The notes under the pieces are model-generated. The model saw only the letters and a list, made by a program, of their open reading frames with translations. It ran no database searches and was not told the DNA's origin. Both the position numbers and the translations under genes were made by a program. A DNA stretch of 44,727 nt from Duganella callida (lineage in GTDB: Bacteria; Pseudomonadota; Gammaproteobacteria; Burkholderiales; Burkholderiaceae_D): NCBI RefSeq assembly GCF_004614165.1, contig NZ_SPVG01000279.1:1-44727 (forward strand). The letters are read 5' to 3'. Numbering within the stretch: position 1 is the first letter of the stretch; the number at the start of each line of letters is the position of its first letter. Shown piece by piece: positions 16,728-24,612 of the stretch.

Positions 16728-17633
16728 ATGGCCGCAGCAAAATGGGAAGGCGTCTTCCCCGCAGTAACCACCAAATTCAAAGAGAACGAAGACCTCGACC
16801 ACGCCGCGATGGAGCAGCACTTCAACTTCCAGATCGACAGCGGCGTGGATGCCCTGCTGACCTGCGGATCGCTGGGCGAAGCCAGCACCCTGTCCTTCGA
16901 CGAAAAACTGGACGTGGCCAAGACCGCGCTGACCGTGGCCGACGGCCGTGTGCCGGTGCTGCTGAACGTCAGCGAAACCCGCACCGCCACCGCCTGCCGC
17001 TTTGTCGAAAAGGCGCACGAGCTGGGCGTGCAGGGCCTGATGGTGATGCCGTCGGTGCTGTACGCGGCCGACGCGCGCGAAGCCATGGACAACCTGCGGG
17101 TGATCGCCAAGGCGGCGCAACTGCCGATCATGGTGTACAACAACCCGGTTTCGTACAAGGTCGACCTGACGCCGGAAGACTTCAAGCAACTGGCCGACTG
17201 CGAATGGATCGTCGCCATCAAGGAATCGACCGACAACGTGCGCCGCATCACCGACCTGCGCAACGCCGTGGGCGACCGTTACCAGCTGTTCATGGGCGTG
17301 GACGACCTGTCGTTCGAGGGCCTGGCCGCCGGCGCCGACGGCCTGCTGGCCGGCCTGGTGGTGGCGTTCCCGAAAGAAACCGTGGCGCTGTACAAGCTGA
17401 TGAAAGCCAAGCGCTATGACGAAGCGCTCAAGCTGTACCAATGGTTCATGCCGCTGCTGCACCTGGACGTCTCGACCAAGCTGGTGCAGAACCTCAAGCT
17501 GGTGGAAGCGCTGTGCGGCGTCGGCAACGAAAACGTGCGCCGTCCACGCCAGCCGCTGCAAGGCGCCGACCGCGCGCGCGTGGTGGCCATCGTCGAAAAC
17601 GCCCTGGCCACCCGCCCCGACGTCAGCGTCTAA
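16728..17633 (+). CDS. 1-pyrroline-4-hydroxy-2-carboxylate deaminase (DapA family)
   Basis: A protein of 301 aa. A TIM-barrel lyase of the dihydrodipicolinate synthase family. The Schiff-base lysine is Lys165 in VAIKEST and the conserved Tyr is Tyr137 in MVYNNP; the GSLGEAS loop is near 47-53. In the hydroxyproline pathway this enzyme deaminates and dehydrates 1-pyrroline-4-hydroxy-2-carboxylate to alpha-ketoglutarate semialdehyde. A role in lysine synthesis is unlikely given the operon and the changed substrate loop (CGSLGE rather than GTTGE). The final enzyme, alpha-ketoglutarate semialdehyde dehydrogenase, is not in this window. AAGGAGA lies 8 bases before the start. Confidence 0.9.
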   Translation: MAAAKWEGVFPAVTTKFKENEDLDHAAMEQHFNFQIDSGVDALLTCGSLGEASTLSFDEKLDVAKTALTVADGRVPVLLNVSETRTATACRFVEKAHELGVQGLMVMPSVLYAADAREAMDNLRVIAKAAQLPIMVYNNPVSYKVDLTPEDFKQLADCEWIVAIKESTDNVRRITDLRNAVGDRYQLFMGVDDLSFEGLAAGADGLLAGLVVAFPKETVALYKLMKAKRYDEALKLYQWFMPLLHLDVSTKLVQNLKLVEALCGVGNENVRRPRQPLQGADRARVVAIVENALATRPDVSV

Positions 17634-17635
17634 AC

Positions 17636-17725
17636 TCCGGGGTCAGGTCTTTCATTGCGTCACGGGCTCTGCCTTAGCGGTCGCTAAGGCAGAGCCCGTG
17701 ACGCAATGAAAGACCTGACCCCGGA
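17636..17725. repeat. 90-bp palindrome of a GGGGTCAGGTC family between convergent genes
   Basis: Two exactly complementary 44-base arms (17636-17679 and 17682-17725) are separated by only GT. The outer arm begins TCCGGGGTCAGGTCTTTC. It fills nearly the whole space between the convergent deaminase stop (17633) and LacI stop (17726), so it could serve as a bidirectional terminator. It shares GGGG-N-CAG with the other palindromes but is a distinct sequence type. Confidence 0.95.
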
Positions 17726-18715
17726 TTAGCGTTTGTGGGTCGAGCCGCGCAGGATCAGCTGCGGCTCGATGGTGGTGGTGGTCGGCGATTCCTTGCCGTC
17801 GATGGTGGCGATCAGTTTTTCCATCGCCGCCGAGCCCATGCGCTCGCTCTGCAGGTCCACAGTGGTCAGCGGCGGCGAGGTGTATAAGCCGTATTGGATG
17901 TTGTCGAAGCCGCCCACGGAGATGTCTTCCGGCAGCTTGAAGCCCAGCGATTGCGCGGCCTTCATGAAGCCCAGCGCCATCAGGTCGTTGTAGCAGATCA
18001 GCGCGTCGGGATGCTCGGAGCCCAGCATGATCGCTGAGCAGACGCGCTCGCCCTCGGCCGCGGTCGGGCCGCTGGCTTCGTGGATGGTCAGCTCCAGCCC
18101 GTGCGCGGCCATGCATTCGCGGATGCCGCCCAGGCGCTCCTCGTCGCGCCGCGAGCGCGGGAAGCTCAGGTAGGCGATGCGCTTGTGGCCCAGCGAAACC
18201 AGGTGCCGCGTCAGCATGTAGGCGCCGCGGTGGTCGTCGCTGATCACCCAGGGGATTTCCAGCCGCGTCAGACGACCGAAGAAGACCAGCGGCTTGCCCA
18301 GCTCGGTCATCCAGTCCATTTCCTTTTCCAGCATGCGCGAGAACACGATCATGCCGTCCACCCGGCGGCTCAGCGCTTCCAGCAGCGGCCGCTCGCGGCC
18401 CGGGTTTTCCTCGGTGTCGACCAGCAGCAGGGTGTAGCCGTGCGCCAGCGCGACGCGGTTGGCGCCCTTGACGATGCTGGTGAAGTGCGGATTGCTGACG
18501 TCCAGCACCGACAGGCCGATGCTCTTGGTGCGGCCGGTGATCATGGACGCGGCCAGCGGGTTGGAGCGGTAGCCCAGCCGTGCAATCACTTCGGTGATGG
18601 TCGCTTCGACCTGCGGCGAGAACCGCTGGGCGCCATTGACGAACTTGGAAACGGTGGCAGTCGAGACGCCGGCGGCGGCGGCCACATCACGGATGGTTGC
18701 TACGTTTTTTTTCAT
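17726..18715 (-). CDS. LacI family transcriptional regulator
   Basis: A protein of 329 aa. The N-terminal helix-turn-helix IRDVAAAAGVSTATVSKFVNG and the hinge SNPLAASMITGRTKSIGL are typical, followed by a periplasmic-binding-protein-like sugar-binding domain (IGLSVLDVSNPHF ... YNDLMALGFMKAAQ ... SVGGFDNIQYG). It probably represses the sugar genes and is relieved by a mono- or oligosaccharide. It is last in the minus-strand order symporter, MFS transporter, aldose epimerase, lacI (66 bases after the epimerase stop). The TonB-receptor operon at 2997 is a plausible second target. The ligand cannot be named from the sequence. Confidence 0.9.
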   Translation of the reverse strand: MKKNVATIRDVAAAAGVSTATVSKFVNGAQRFSPQVEATITEVIARLGYRSNPLAASMITGRTKSIGLSVLDVSNPHFTSIVKGANRVALAHGYTLLLVDTEENPGRERPLLEALSRRVDGMIVFSRMLEKEMDWMTELGKPLVFFGRLTRLEIPWVISDDHRGAYMLTRHLVSLGHKRIAYLSFPRSRRDEERLGGIRECMAAHGLELTIHEASGPTAAEGERVCSAIMLGSEHPDALICYNDLMALGFMKAAQSLGFKLPEDISVGGFDNIQYGLYTSPPLTTVDLQSERMGSAAMEKLIATIDGKESPTTTTIEPQLILRGSTHKR

Positions 18716-18781
18716 GGTCAGACTGTAATGCGCGGCGGCTGCTGCGTCCAGGCGCCAATCTTATCATGAAGGTATGAGCGC

Positions 18782-19894
18782 CTAGCCGCCCGGCGGCGCC
18801 TGGGTGAAGCGGAAACTGGTCTGCGAACGGAATAGCTGACCCGGATACAACGCCGTACTGGGGAAATTGGCGTGGTTGGGGCTGTCCGGCAGGTGCTGGG
18901 TCTCGAAGGCGAACGCGCCGTGACGCTGGTAGCCGACGCCTTCGCTGCCGACCTCCTTGCCGTCGAAGCCGTTGACCGTGTACAGCTGCGCCGACGGTTC
19001 GCTGGTGCCGACTTCCATGCGCCGGCCGCTGGCCTGGTCGGTGATGGTCGCCACGGTCGCATACTGGCCCAGTGGCTTGCTGAACAGCAGGCTGTGGTCG
19101 TAGCCGCCCGGTACCGACGCCAGCCGTTCGCTGACGCTGGCGGCGCGGCGGAAATCGAACGGCGTGCCGTCCACCGGCGGCATGGCGCCGGTCGGGATGC
19201 GCAGGTTGTCGGTCTCGAGGTAGCGGTCGGCGGCGATCTGGAAGCGGTGGCCGGCCAGCGTGTTGGCGGCGGCGCCGGCCAGGTTGAAATACACGTGGTT
19301 GGTCAAGTTCAGCACCGTCGGCTTGCTGGTGCTGGCCTGGTATTCGATGCGGAATTCGTCGCTCTGGCGCAGCAGGCGGTAGGTGACGCTGACTTCCAGC
19401 GCGCCCGGAAAGTGCTGGTCGCCGTCCGGGCTGTGCAGGGTATAGACCGAACCCAGCGAGTCGGCGTCCTCGAAGTCCTTGCGCTGCCAGACGCGCTTGT
19501 CGTAAGGGTCGGGATCGCCGTGGATGGCCATGCCCTTGCCGTTGGCGACCAGCTGCACGGTCTGCCCGTCCAGCGTGTAGCGGGCATTGGCGATGCGGCC
19601 GGCGTAGCGGCCGATGATGGCGCCGTAGCGGCCGCGCGTCTGTTCGAACGCCGCCAGGTCGGGCAGGCTGAGGATGACGTTGCGGCGCCGACCCTGATTG
19701 TCGGCGACGTCGGCCTGCACCAGCGTGGCGCCGTAGTCGATGTACGCCAGCCGCATGCCGCGCGCGTTTTCCAGCACCACCTTCTGCACCGGCTGGCCGG
19801 CGGCGGTGACGCCATACGGCTGCACCTGGATGCCGGCGGCGGCCAGGGCGGAGGCGGACGCCGCGCCCAGCGCGGCCAGCAGCGCGAGACGCAT
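18782..19894 (-). CDS. Aldose 1-epimerase with signal peptide (GalM-like)
   Basis: A protein of 370 aa. It interconverts alpha and beta anomers of free aldoses such as galactose. The N-terminal MRLALLAALGAASASALAAA is a signal peptide, so the enzyme works in the periplasm, where GH35 would release beta-galactose. Family landmarks are ARGMRLAYIDYGATL, GRYAGRIANARYTLDG, the histidine in NLTNHVYFNLAG and the glutamate in FETQHLPDSPNHANFPS. The start is set by the signal peptide and by overlap of one base with the transporter stop (TGATG on the minus strand), which indicates co-transcription. Confidence 0.9.
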   Translation of the reverse strand: MRLALLAALGAASASALAAAGIQVQPYGVTAAGQPVQKVVLENARGMRLAYIDYGATLVQADVADNQGRRRNVILSLPDLAAFEQTRGRYGAIIGRYAGRIANARYTLDGQTVQLVANGKGMAIHGDPDPYDKRVWQRKDFEDADSLGSVYTLHSPDGDQHFPGALEVSVTYRLLRQSDEFRIEYQASTSKPTVLNLTNHVYFNLAGAAANTLAGHRFQIAADRYLETDNLRIPTGAMPPVDGTPFDFRRAASVSERLASVPGGYDHSLLFSKPLGQYATVATITDQASGRRMEVGTSEPSAQLYTVNGFDGKEVGSEGVGYQRHGAFAFETQHLPDSPNHANFPSTALYPGQLFRSQTSFRFTQAPPGG

Positions 19895-21297
19895 CACAGG
19901 TCGGTGATTTCCTTGTGGCGCGGCACCAGGGCTTTCATCACGCCCCAGGCGATCAGGTAGGCGGTGGCGCAGATGGCGAACATGATCATGTAGCCGGTGC
20001 CGATGTCGTGCGCGGCCTTGTAGTAGTCGAACACCCAGCCGCCCAGCTTGGTCAGGGCGACGCCGCCGATGCCGCCGGCCATGCCGCCGATGCCGATCAC
20101 CGAGGCCACCGACTTTTGCGGGAACATGTCGGACACGGTGGTGAAGATATTCGCCGACCAGGCCTGGTGCGCCGAGGCGCCGACGCCGATCAGCAGCACC
20201 GGAATCCAGTAGCTCACCGAACCCAGCGGCTGCGCCAGCAGCACCACCAGCGGGAAGAAGGCGATCACCAGCATGGCTTTCATGCGGCCGTCGTACGGCG
20301 CATAGCCGCGCGCCATGAAGTAGCTGGGGAACCAGCCGCCGCCGATCGAGCCGACCATGGTCATGCTGTACAGCACCGCCAGCGGGATCACGATGGCTTC
20401 GCCCTTCATGTTGTACTGCGCGGCCAGGTAGGTCGGCAGCCAGAACAGGAAGAACCACCACACGCCGTCGGTCATGAATTTGCCGAAGGCGAAGGCCCAG
20501 GTCTGCGGATATTTCAGCAACTGCATCCACGAGACTTTCTTGGCGGCGGCAATCGACGCTTGCTCGCTCTTTTCCACCGGCGCGGCCGAATCGCTGCGGA
20601 TGTAGGCCAGCTCACCGGCCGACAGGCGCTTCTGCTGTTCCGGCTTGTCATACAGCCACAGCCAGACGCTCATCCAGATGAAGCCCAGCATGCCGATCAT
20701 GATGAAGGCGGCCTGCCAGCCCCAGATCGCGGCCAGGATCGGCACCGCGATCGGCGCCAGGATCGCGCCGACGTTGGCGCCCGAGTTGAAGATGCCGGTG
20801 GCAAACGCGCGTTCCTTTTTCGGGAAGTATTCGGCGGTGGCCTTGATCGCGGCCGGGAAGTTGCCGGCCTCGCCCACCGCCAGCACCGCGCGCGACACCA
20901 TGAAGCCGATGATCGACGGACCGGCCACGATGCCGAACGCGCCCAGCACCGGCACCAGCAGTTCGCCCATGGGCACCGAGGCGGCGTGCAGCAGCGCGCC
21001 CAGCGACCAGACGGTGATCGCCACCACGTAGGCGGCCTTGGTGCCGATCTTGTCGACCACGCGGCCGGCAAACAGCATCGCCAGCGCGTACACGAACTGG
21101 AAGGCGGCGGCGATGTTGGCGTAGTCGGTATTGCTCCAGCCGAATTCGGCCGACAGGGCCGGCGCCAGCAGGCTCAGCACCTGGCGGTCCAGGTAATTGA
21201 CGGTGGTGGCAAAAAACAACAGCCCGCAGATGGTCCAGCGGTATTTACCGACAGACTGGGCCACGGCTTGCGCGTTGACAGGCTCGCTCAGGTTCAT
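19894..21297 (-). CDS. MFS transporter, hexuronate (ExuT/anion:cation symporter) type
   Basis: A protein of 467 aa with about 12 membrane segments. It probably imports hexuronates such as glucuronate or galacturonate across the inner membrane by proton symport. VNYLDRQVLSLLAPAL in segment 1, the GEAGNFPAAIKATAEYFPKKERAFATGIFNSGAN stretch (here shown as landmarks GEAGNFPAA and FPKKERAFA) and WWFFLFWLPTYL are typical of the ExuT/GudP/DgoT group. Start 21297 (MNLSEPVN) is chosen as the family-length start; 18 upstream codons are also open. Being coupled to the periplasmic aldose epimerase and lacI links uronate uptake to the glycan-degrading genes. Confidence 0.88.
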   Translation of the reverse strand: MNLSEPVNAQAVAQSVGKYRWTICGLLFFATTVNYLDRQVLSLLAPALSAEFGWSNTDYANIAAAFQFVYALAMLFAGRVVDKIGTKAAYVVAITVWSLGALLHAASVPMGELLVPVLGAFGIVAGPSIIGFMVSRAVLAVGEAGNFPAAIKATAEYFPKKERAFATGIFNSGANVGAILAPIAVPILAAIWGWQAAFIMIGMLGFIWMSVWLWLYDKPEQQKRLSAGELAYIRSDSAAPVEKSEQASIAAAKKVSWMQLLKYPQTWAFAFGKFMTDGVWWFFLFWLPTYLAAQYNMKGEAIVIPLAVLYSMTMVGSIGGGWFPSYFMARGYAPYDGRMKAMLVIAFFPLVVLLAQPLGSVSYWIPVLLIGVGASAHQAWSANIFTTVSDMFPQKSVASVIGIGGMAGGIGGVALTKLGGWVFDYYKAAHDIGTGYMIMFAICATAYLIAWGVMKALVPRHKEITDL

Positions 21298-21324
21298 GTG
21301 ATCACTTATTGTGTGGTTATCTTG

Positions 21325-21378
21325 ATGATCTCTCGGTCTCCACGAGATCATGCTTTAAGTCGTATGTCATCGTACAAC
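21325..21378. promoter_or_regulatory. Candidate operators upstream of the hexuronate transporter
   Basis: Two signals lie within 80 bases of the transporter start. First, ATGATCTC (21325-21332) and GAGATCAT (21344-21351) form an 8-bp inverted repeat around 11 bases. Second, GTCATCGTACAAC (21366-21378) is the near-reverse complement of GTTGTACGACGAC at 21424-21436, just past the symporter stop. Both are in the 139-base gap before the transporter and could bind the LacI protein or an off-window GntR regulator. No match to a known site is claimed. Confidence 0.4.
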
Positions 21379-21436
21379 CATAAAAGCTTGGAAGCAAGCA
21401 GAATGATACGTCTGCCCGCCGATGTTGTACGACGAC

Positions 21437-22711
21437 TTACTTGACTTTGGCCGGCAGCAATGCCAGCAAACTGATCACTGCCGCGGCCGACAGATAGTAG
21501 CCCACATATTGCAGTCCGTGGTTGGTCGCCAGCCAGGTGGCCGCGTACGGCGCCAGCGAGGCGCCCAGGATGCCTGCCAGGTTGAAGGTCAGCGAGGCGC
21601 CGGTGTAGCGCACCTCGGCCGGGAACAGTTCCGACAGGATGGTGCCCAGCGGGCCGTAGGTCAGCCCCATCAGGCCCAGACCGACGCACAGGAACACGGT
21701 GACCTGCAGCGGGTCGCCGGAGCCGAACATCGGCGCCAGCGCCAGACCGAACACGGCGATCGCGGCCGACACCCAGATCAGCGTGCTGCGGCGGCCGGCG
21801 CGGTCAGCCCACACCGCCGAAAACGGAATCGTCAGCGCGAAGAACAGCACCGCGAACAGCTGCAGCACCAGGAAGTTCTGGCGCGAAAACTTCAGCGCGG
21901 TGGTGCCCCAGCTCAGCGCGAACACCGTCATCAGATAGAACAGCACGAACGTGGCCAGCGCGATCAGCGTGCCCAGCACCAGCGGCAGGCGGTGCTGATG
22001 CCACACCGTCAGCACCGGCACCTTGACGCGCCCGTTCTTGTCCAGCACCTTCTGGAAATCCGGCGTCTCGTGGATCTTCAGCCGGATGTACAGGCCGACG
22101 ATCACCAGCAGCGAGCTGGCCAGGAAGGGAATGCGCCAGCCGTAGGCGAAGAATTCGGCGTCGCTGAGCGTGCGGCTCAGCAGCAGGAAGATGCCGCCCG
22201 ACAGGAAGAAGCCGATCGGCGCGCCCAGCTGCGGGAACATGCCGTACCAAGCGCGCTTGCCCGGCGGCGCGTTTTCGGTGGCCAGCAGCACCGCGCCGCC
22301 CCACTCGCCGCCCAGGCCCAGCCCCTGGCCGAAGCGGCACAGCGCCAGCAGCGCCGGCGCCAGCGTGCCGATGCTGGCATAGGTCGGCAGCAGGCCGATC
22401 ACTACGGTCGAGATGCCCATGGTCAGCAGTGCCGCCACCAGCGTGGCCTTGCGCCCGATGCGGTCGCCGAAGTGGCCGAACACGGCCGAGCCCACCGGCC
22501 GGGCGAAAAACGCGATGGCAAAGGTGGCCAGCGATTGCAGGGTGGCGGCAGCCGGGTCGCCGGCCGGGAAGAACAGCTTGGGGAACACCAGCACGGCGGC
22601 AGTGGCGTAAATGTAGAAATCGAAAAACTCGATGGTGGTGCCGATCAGACTGGCAAACAGCACGGTGGCCGCCGAATTGGTCCTGGACGCTCCCGGGTGA
22701 GACTGGCTCAT
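21437..22711 (-). CDS. MFS transporter, metabolite:H+ symporter (MHS) family
   Basis: A protein of 424 aa with about 12 membrane segments. The N-terminal IGTTIEFFDFYIYATAA, the loop GHFGDRIGRKATL and the QGLGLGGEWGGAVLLATENAP segment identify the MHS subfamily (ProP, ShiA, KgtP, citrate and benzoate symporters). The substrate cannot be read from the sequence; organic acids, uronates or proline-like zwitterions are all possible. The location opens the possibility of hydroxyproline uptake, as MHS members of the ProP type carry proline analogues. Start 22711 (MSQSHPG) is chosen over an upstream in-frame start 21 codons away by comparison with family N-termini. A 139-base gap with candidate operators follows before the next minus-strand gene. 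Confidence 0.88.
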   Translation of the reverse strand: MSQSHPGASRTNSAATVLFASLIGTTIEFFDFYIYATAAVLVFPKLFFPAGDPAAATLQSLATFAIAFFARPVGSAVFGHFGDRIGRKATLVAALLTMGISTVVIGLLPTYASIGTLAPALLALCRFGQGLGLGGEWGGAVLLATENAPPGKRAWYGMFPQLGAPIGFFLSGGIFLLLSRTLSDAEFFAYGWRIPFLASSLLVIVGLYIRLKIHETPDFQKVLDKNGRVKVPVLTVWHQHRLPLVLGTLIALATFVLFYLMTVFALSWGTTALKFSRQNFLVLQLFAVLFFALTIPFSAVWADRAGRRSTLIWVSAAIAVFGLALAPMFGSGDPLQVTVFLCVGLGLMGLTYGPLGTILSELFPAEVRYTGASLTFNLAGILGASLAPYAATWLATNHGLQYVGYYLSAAAVISLLALLPAKVK

Positions 22712-22784
22712 GCTTGACGCTCCTGCGACGATGGTGTGCGGGTGATCATACACACCACCTTGCCGGATTGCCAAGCAACTGGCG

Positions 22785-23111
22785 CTACGCCGGCGGATCT
22801 ATTTGCGCAAACGCCGCGGCGATGTCGCTTGCCTTCAACGGCCGCACCAGCCGCGCCACCTCCTGCCCGTCGCGCAGGAAGATCATGGTCGGCCACAGCT
22901 TGACGCGGAACGAGCGGCCCAATGGCCGCCCGGGCCCATCCTCGACCTTGTAATGGGCGACGCTGTCATGGCCGGCATATGCCTGCTCCAGCGGCGCCTG
23001 CGCGGCCATGCAGTGGCCGCACCAATTGGCGCCGAATTCCAGCATGGCGGCGCCCCGCAGGGCGTCGACTTCGGCGCGCTGCGGCGCCTCGGGGGTATAA
23101 CGTGTCTTCAT
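22785..23111 (-). CDS. Thioredoxin family protein
   Basis: A protein of 108 aa with no signal peptide. The redox motif is WCGHC (Cys31, Cys34) in FGANWCGHCMAAQAPLEQ, with the cis-proline in KLWPTMIFLRDGQEV. It is a single thioredoxin-fold domain likely acting as a cytoplasmic disulfide reductase. The start overlaps the upstream ChaN-like gene stop by 4 bases (ATGA on the minus strand), so the two are probably translated together. Confidence 0.88.
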   Translation of the reverse strand: MKTRYTPEAPQRAEVDALRGAAMLEFGANWCGHCMAAQAPLEQAYAGHDSVAHYKVEDGPGRPLGRSFRVKLWPTMIFLRDGQEVARLVRPLKASDIAAAFAQIDPPA

Positions 23112-23971
23112 TTTCTAACCTGCCTGCATGGATAGTCGCGTTCCTGCGGCGCCAGCGTTTGCATCGCGTCGTAGCGGCCCTCGTTCTCGCGGTCTTCGGT
23201 AAAGCCGACACTGCGCACTGTCAGCGCCGGCTGCACCTGCCGCAGCCAATAAGCGACGCCGACGTCCTTGCGCACGTGGCCGTTGCCGGCGATCAGCACC
23301 ACGTCGCGCGGCCGCTGGTCGCGGATGATTTTGGCCATCCAGATATCGCGCGCCACCTGGGCGTCGACCATGCCGCCTATCATCATCTCCGGCAGCATAT
23401 TGCAGTGGCCGGCCACGATTTCCCGCTGCTGCACCTCGCGCACCGCCGCCGGCAGCGGCTGCTCCAGCTTGTAATCCTTGATACTTTGCGGATCGAAACT
23501 GGATTTGACGCCGTCGCGCACCACGCGCGAGGCATCGGCGCGCGACAGATTGCCGGCCACCAGCGGCAGCTGATAGGTCAGCGCCAGCTGGATCACAGGA
23601 TAATACAATTGCCAATCCCAGCGCGCACCGGCCGCCACCTGGATGAGGCACTGGGCGTCGACACAGCCTTTCTGCGCCTTGTCGAGCAGATCCTGGTTTT
23701 CGCGGTCGAACTGTTCCATGACGATGGCCGGCCGCCAGCCGGCCTCGACCCGCTGGCGCAGCAGCTCATAGCGCAGCTTATGACCTTGCGCATTGTCGTG
23801 GACCTCGCCCAGCAATAACACCTGCGGCGTGTCCGCGCCCAGCAGCCCCGGCGCCGGCCGGGTCGCCGCCGGTTTGGCGCCGCCCCAGCCGGCACAACCG
23901 CTCATTGCCAGCACTGCGGACAGCAGCAGGGCCGCACCGGCACGCTTTTGATAGTTCCAAATCATAAACAT
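23108..23971 (-). CDS. ChaN-like (haem-binding uptake / Tiki-type) lipoprotein
   Basis: About 287 aa. A lipoprotein signal with lipobox LAMSGC puts the lipidated cysteine at residue 26 from start 23971 (24 if ATG 23965 is used). The domain shows the ChaN/EreA-like pattern VLLLGEVHDNAQGHKLR, IVMEQFDRENQDLLD, then GHCNMLPEMMIGGMVDAQ and DVVLIAGNGHVRKDVGVAYWL, with conserved Glu and His residues. Campylobacter ChaN binds haem and aids iron uptake; the wider family also includes metal-dependent proteases. Which role applies here is open. A 235-base AT-rich gap separates it from the divergent PEP-CTERM gene. Confidence 0.82.
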   Translation of the reverse strand: MFMIWNYQKRAGAALLLSAVLAMSGCAGWGGAKPAATRPAPGLLGADTPQVLLLGEVHDNAQGHKLRYELLRQRVEAGWRPAIVMEQFDRENQDLLDKAQKGCVDAQCLIQVAAGARWDWQLYYPVIQLALTYQLPLVAGNLSRADASRVVRDGVKSSFDPQSIKDYKLEQPLPAAVREVQQREIVAGHCNMLPEMMIGGMVDAQVARDIWMAKIIRDQRPRDVVLIAGNGHVRKDVGVAYWLRQVQPALTVRSVGFTEDRENEGRYDAMQTLAPQERDYPCRQVRK

Positions 23972-24206
23972 CTTATAGTTGAGTAAGTGTAAATCATCTG
24001 CACTGCACGGCAACGCCAAAGGGTGTTGCTGCGACGCAAAAATTGCTTGTTCCAAAAGAAAAAGACATGGCAATATGTTATGGATTATGTTCTAATACCG
24101 TTATGCCAGCGAGCGCCACATTATGCCTTGCTGCCAGCCTGAAATTCATGTATTTACCCGACCTTAACTTCCTGTCCAACGTCGTTCTGCCGGGAGTATA
24201 AAAATC

Positions 24207-24566
24207 GTGAAAGTTATGTCCCTGATCTCGACTGCTTTAATTGCCTTGGGCTTTGCCGGCGCCGTCCAGGCCACGCCGGCCGCGCCGGAAAAACCGCCAG
24301 TTGCGCATGCTGCGCCTGCAACAATTGTACTTGCCCATTGCGAGGCCAACGACCCGACGCCGTGCGGCATCAACGGCGCGCCGGCCCGCACCGCCGAGTC
24401 CGATCCGAACACCCTGGCGCCCGCGGCCGATCCGAAGCAACAGGCCAACACCGAGCCGGCCACGCCGGTGCCGGAACCGCAAACCTTCATCATGCTGATG
24501 CTGGGCCTGGTGGTGCTGGGCTTTGCCTCGCGCCGCAGCTCCAGCACGGAAAAGTTCAGCGACTGA
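24207..24566 (+). CDS. Small PEP-CTERM sorting-signal protein
   Basis: A protein of 119 aa. The N-terminal signal (LISTALIALGFAGAVQA) is followed by ~65 low-complexity residues rich in Ala, Pro and Thr with two cysteines. A C-terminal PEP-CTERM tail closes the protein: VPEPQTF, a hydrophobic segment (IMLMLGLVVLGFA) and a basic end SRRSS. Such tails are recognised by an exosortase that is not in this window and are linked to exopolysaccharide-associated surface proteins. There is almost no room for a folded domain. GTG 24207 has GGGAG at 24192-24196; the in-frame ATG at 24216 is an alternative start. Confidence 0.82.
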   Translation: MKVMSLISTALIALGFAGAVQATPAAPEKPPVAHAAPATIVLAHCEANDPTPCGINGAPARTAESDPNTLAPAADPKQQANTEPATPVPEPQTFIMLMLGLVVLGFASRRSSSTEKFSD

Positions 24567-24585
24567 GCCCCGTCGCTACGACACG

Positions 24586-24610
24586 ATCCCGCCGCCGGCG
24601 GGATTTTTTT
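24586..24610 (+). terminator. Rho-independent terminator after the PEP-CTERM gene
   Basis: An 8-bp stem (ATCCCGCC at 24586-24593 with GGCGGGAT at 24597-24604) with a GCC triloop is followed by a run of T to 24610. It lies 20 bases after the PEP-CTERM stop and immediately before the convergent DUF3224 stop. Confidence 0.85.
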
Positions 24611-24612
24611 GT

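Noticed and set aside
13970-17263. A 1097-codon open frame antisense to the hydroxyproline genes.
   Set aside because: It is a shadow of five tightly packed genes with clear motifs on the plus strand.
16728-17633. Dihydrodipicolinate synthase for lysine synthesis.
   Set aside because: The gene is embedded in a hydroxyproline operon and its substrate loop differs (CGSLGE). The deaminase role explains it better.
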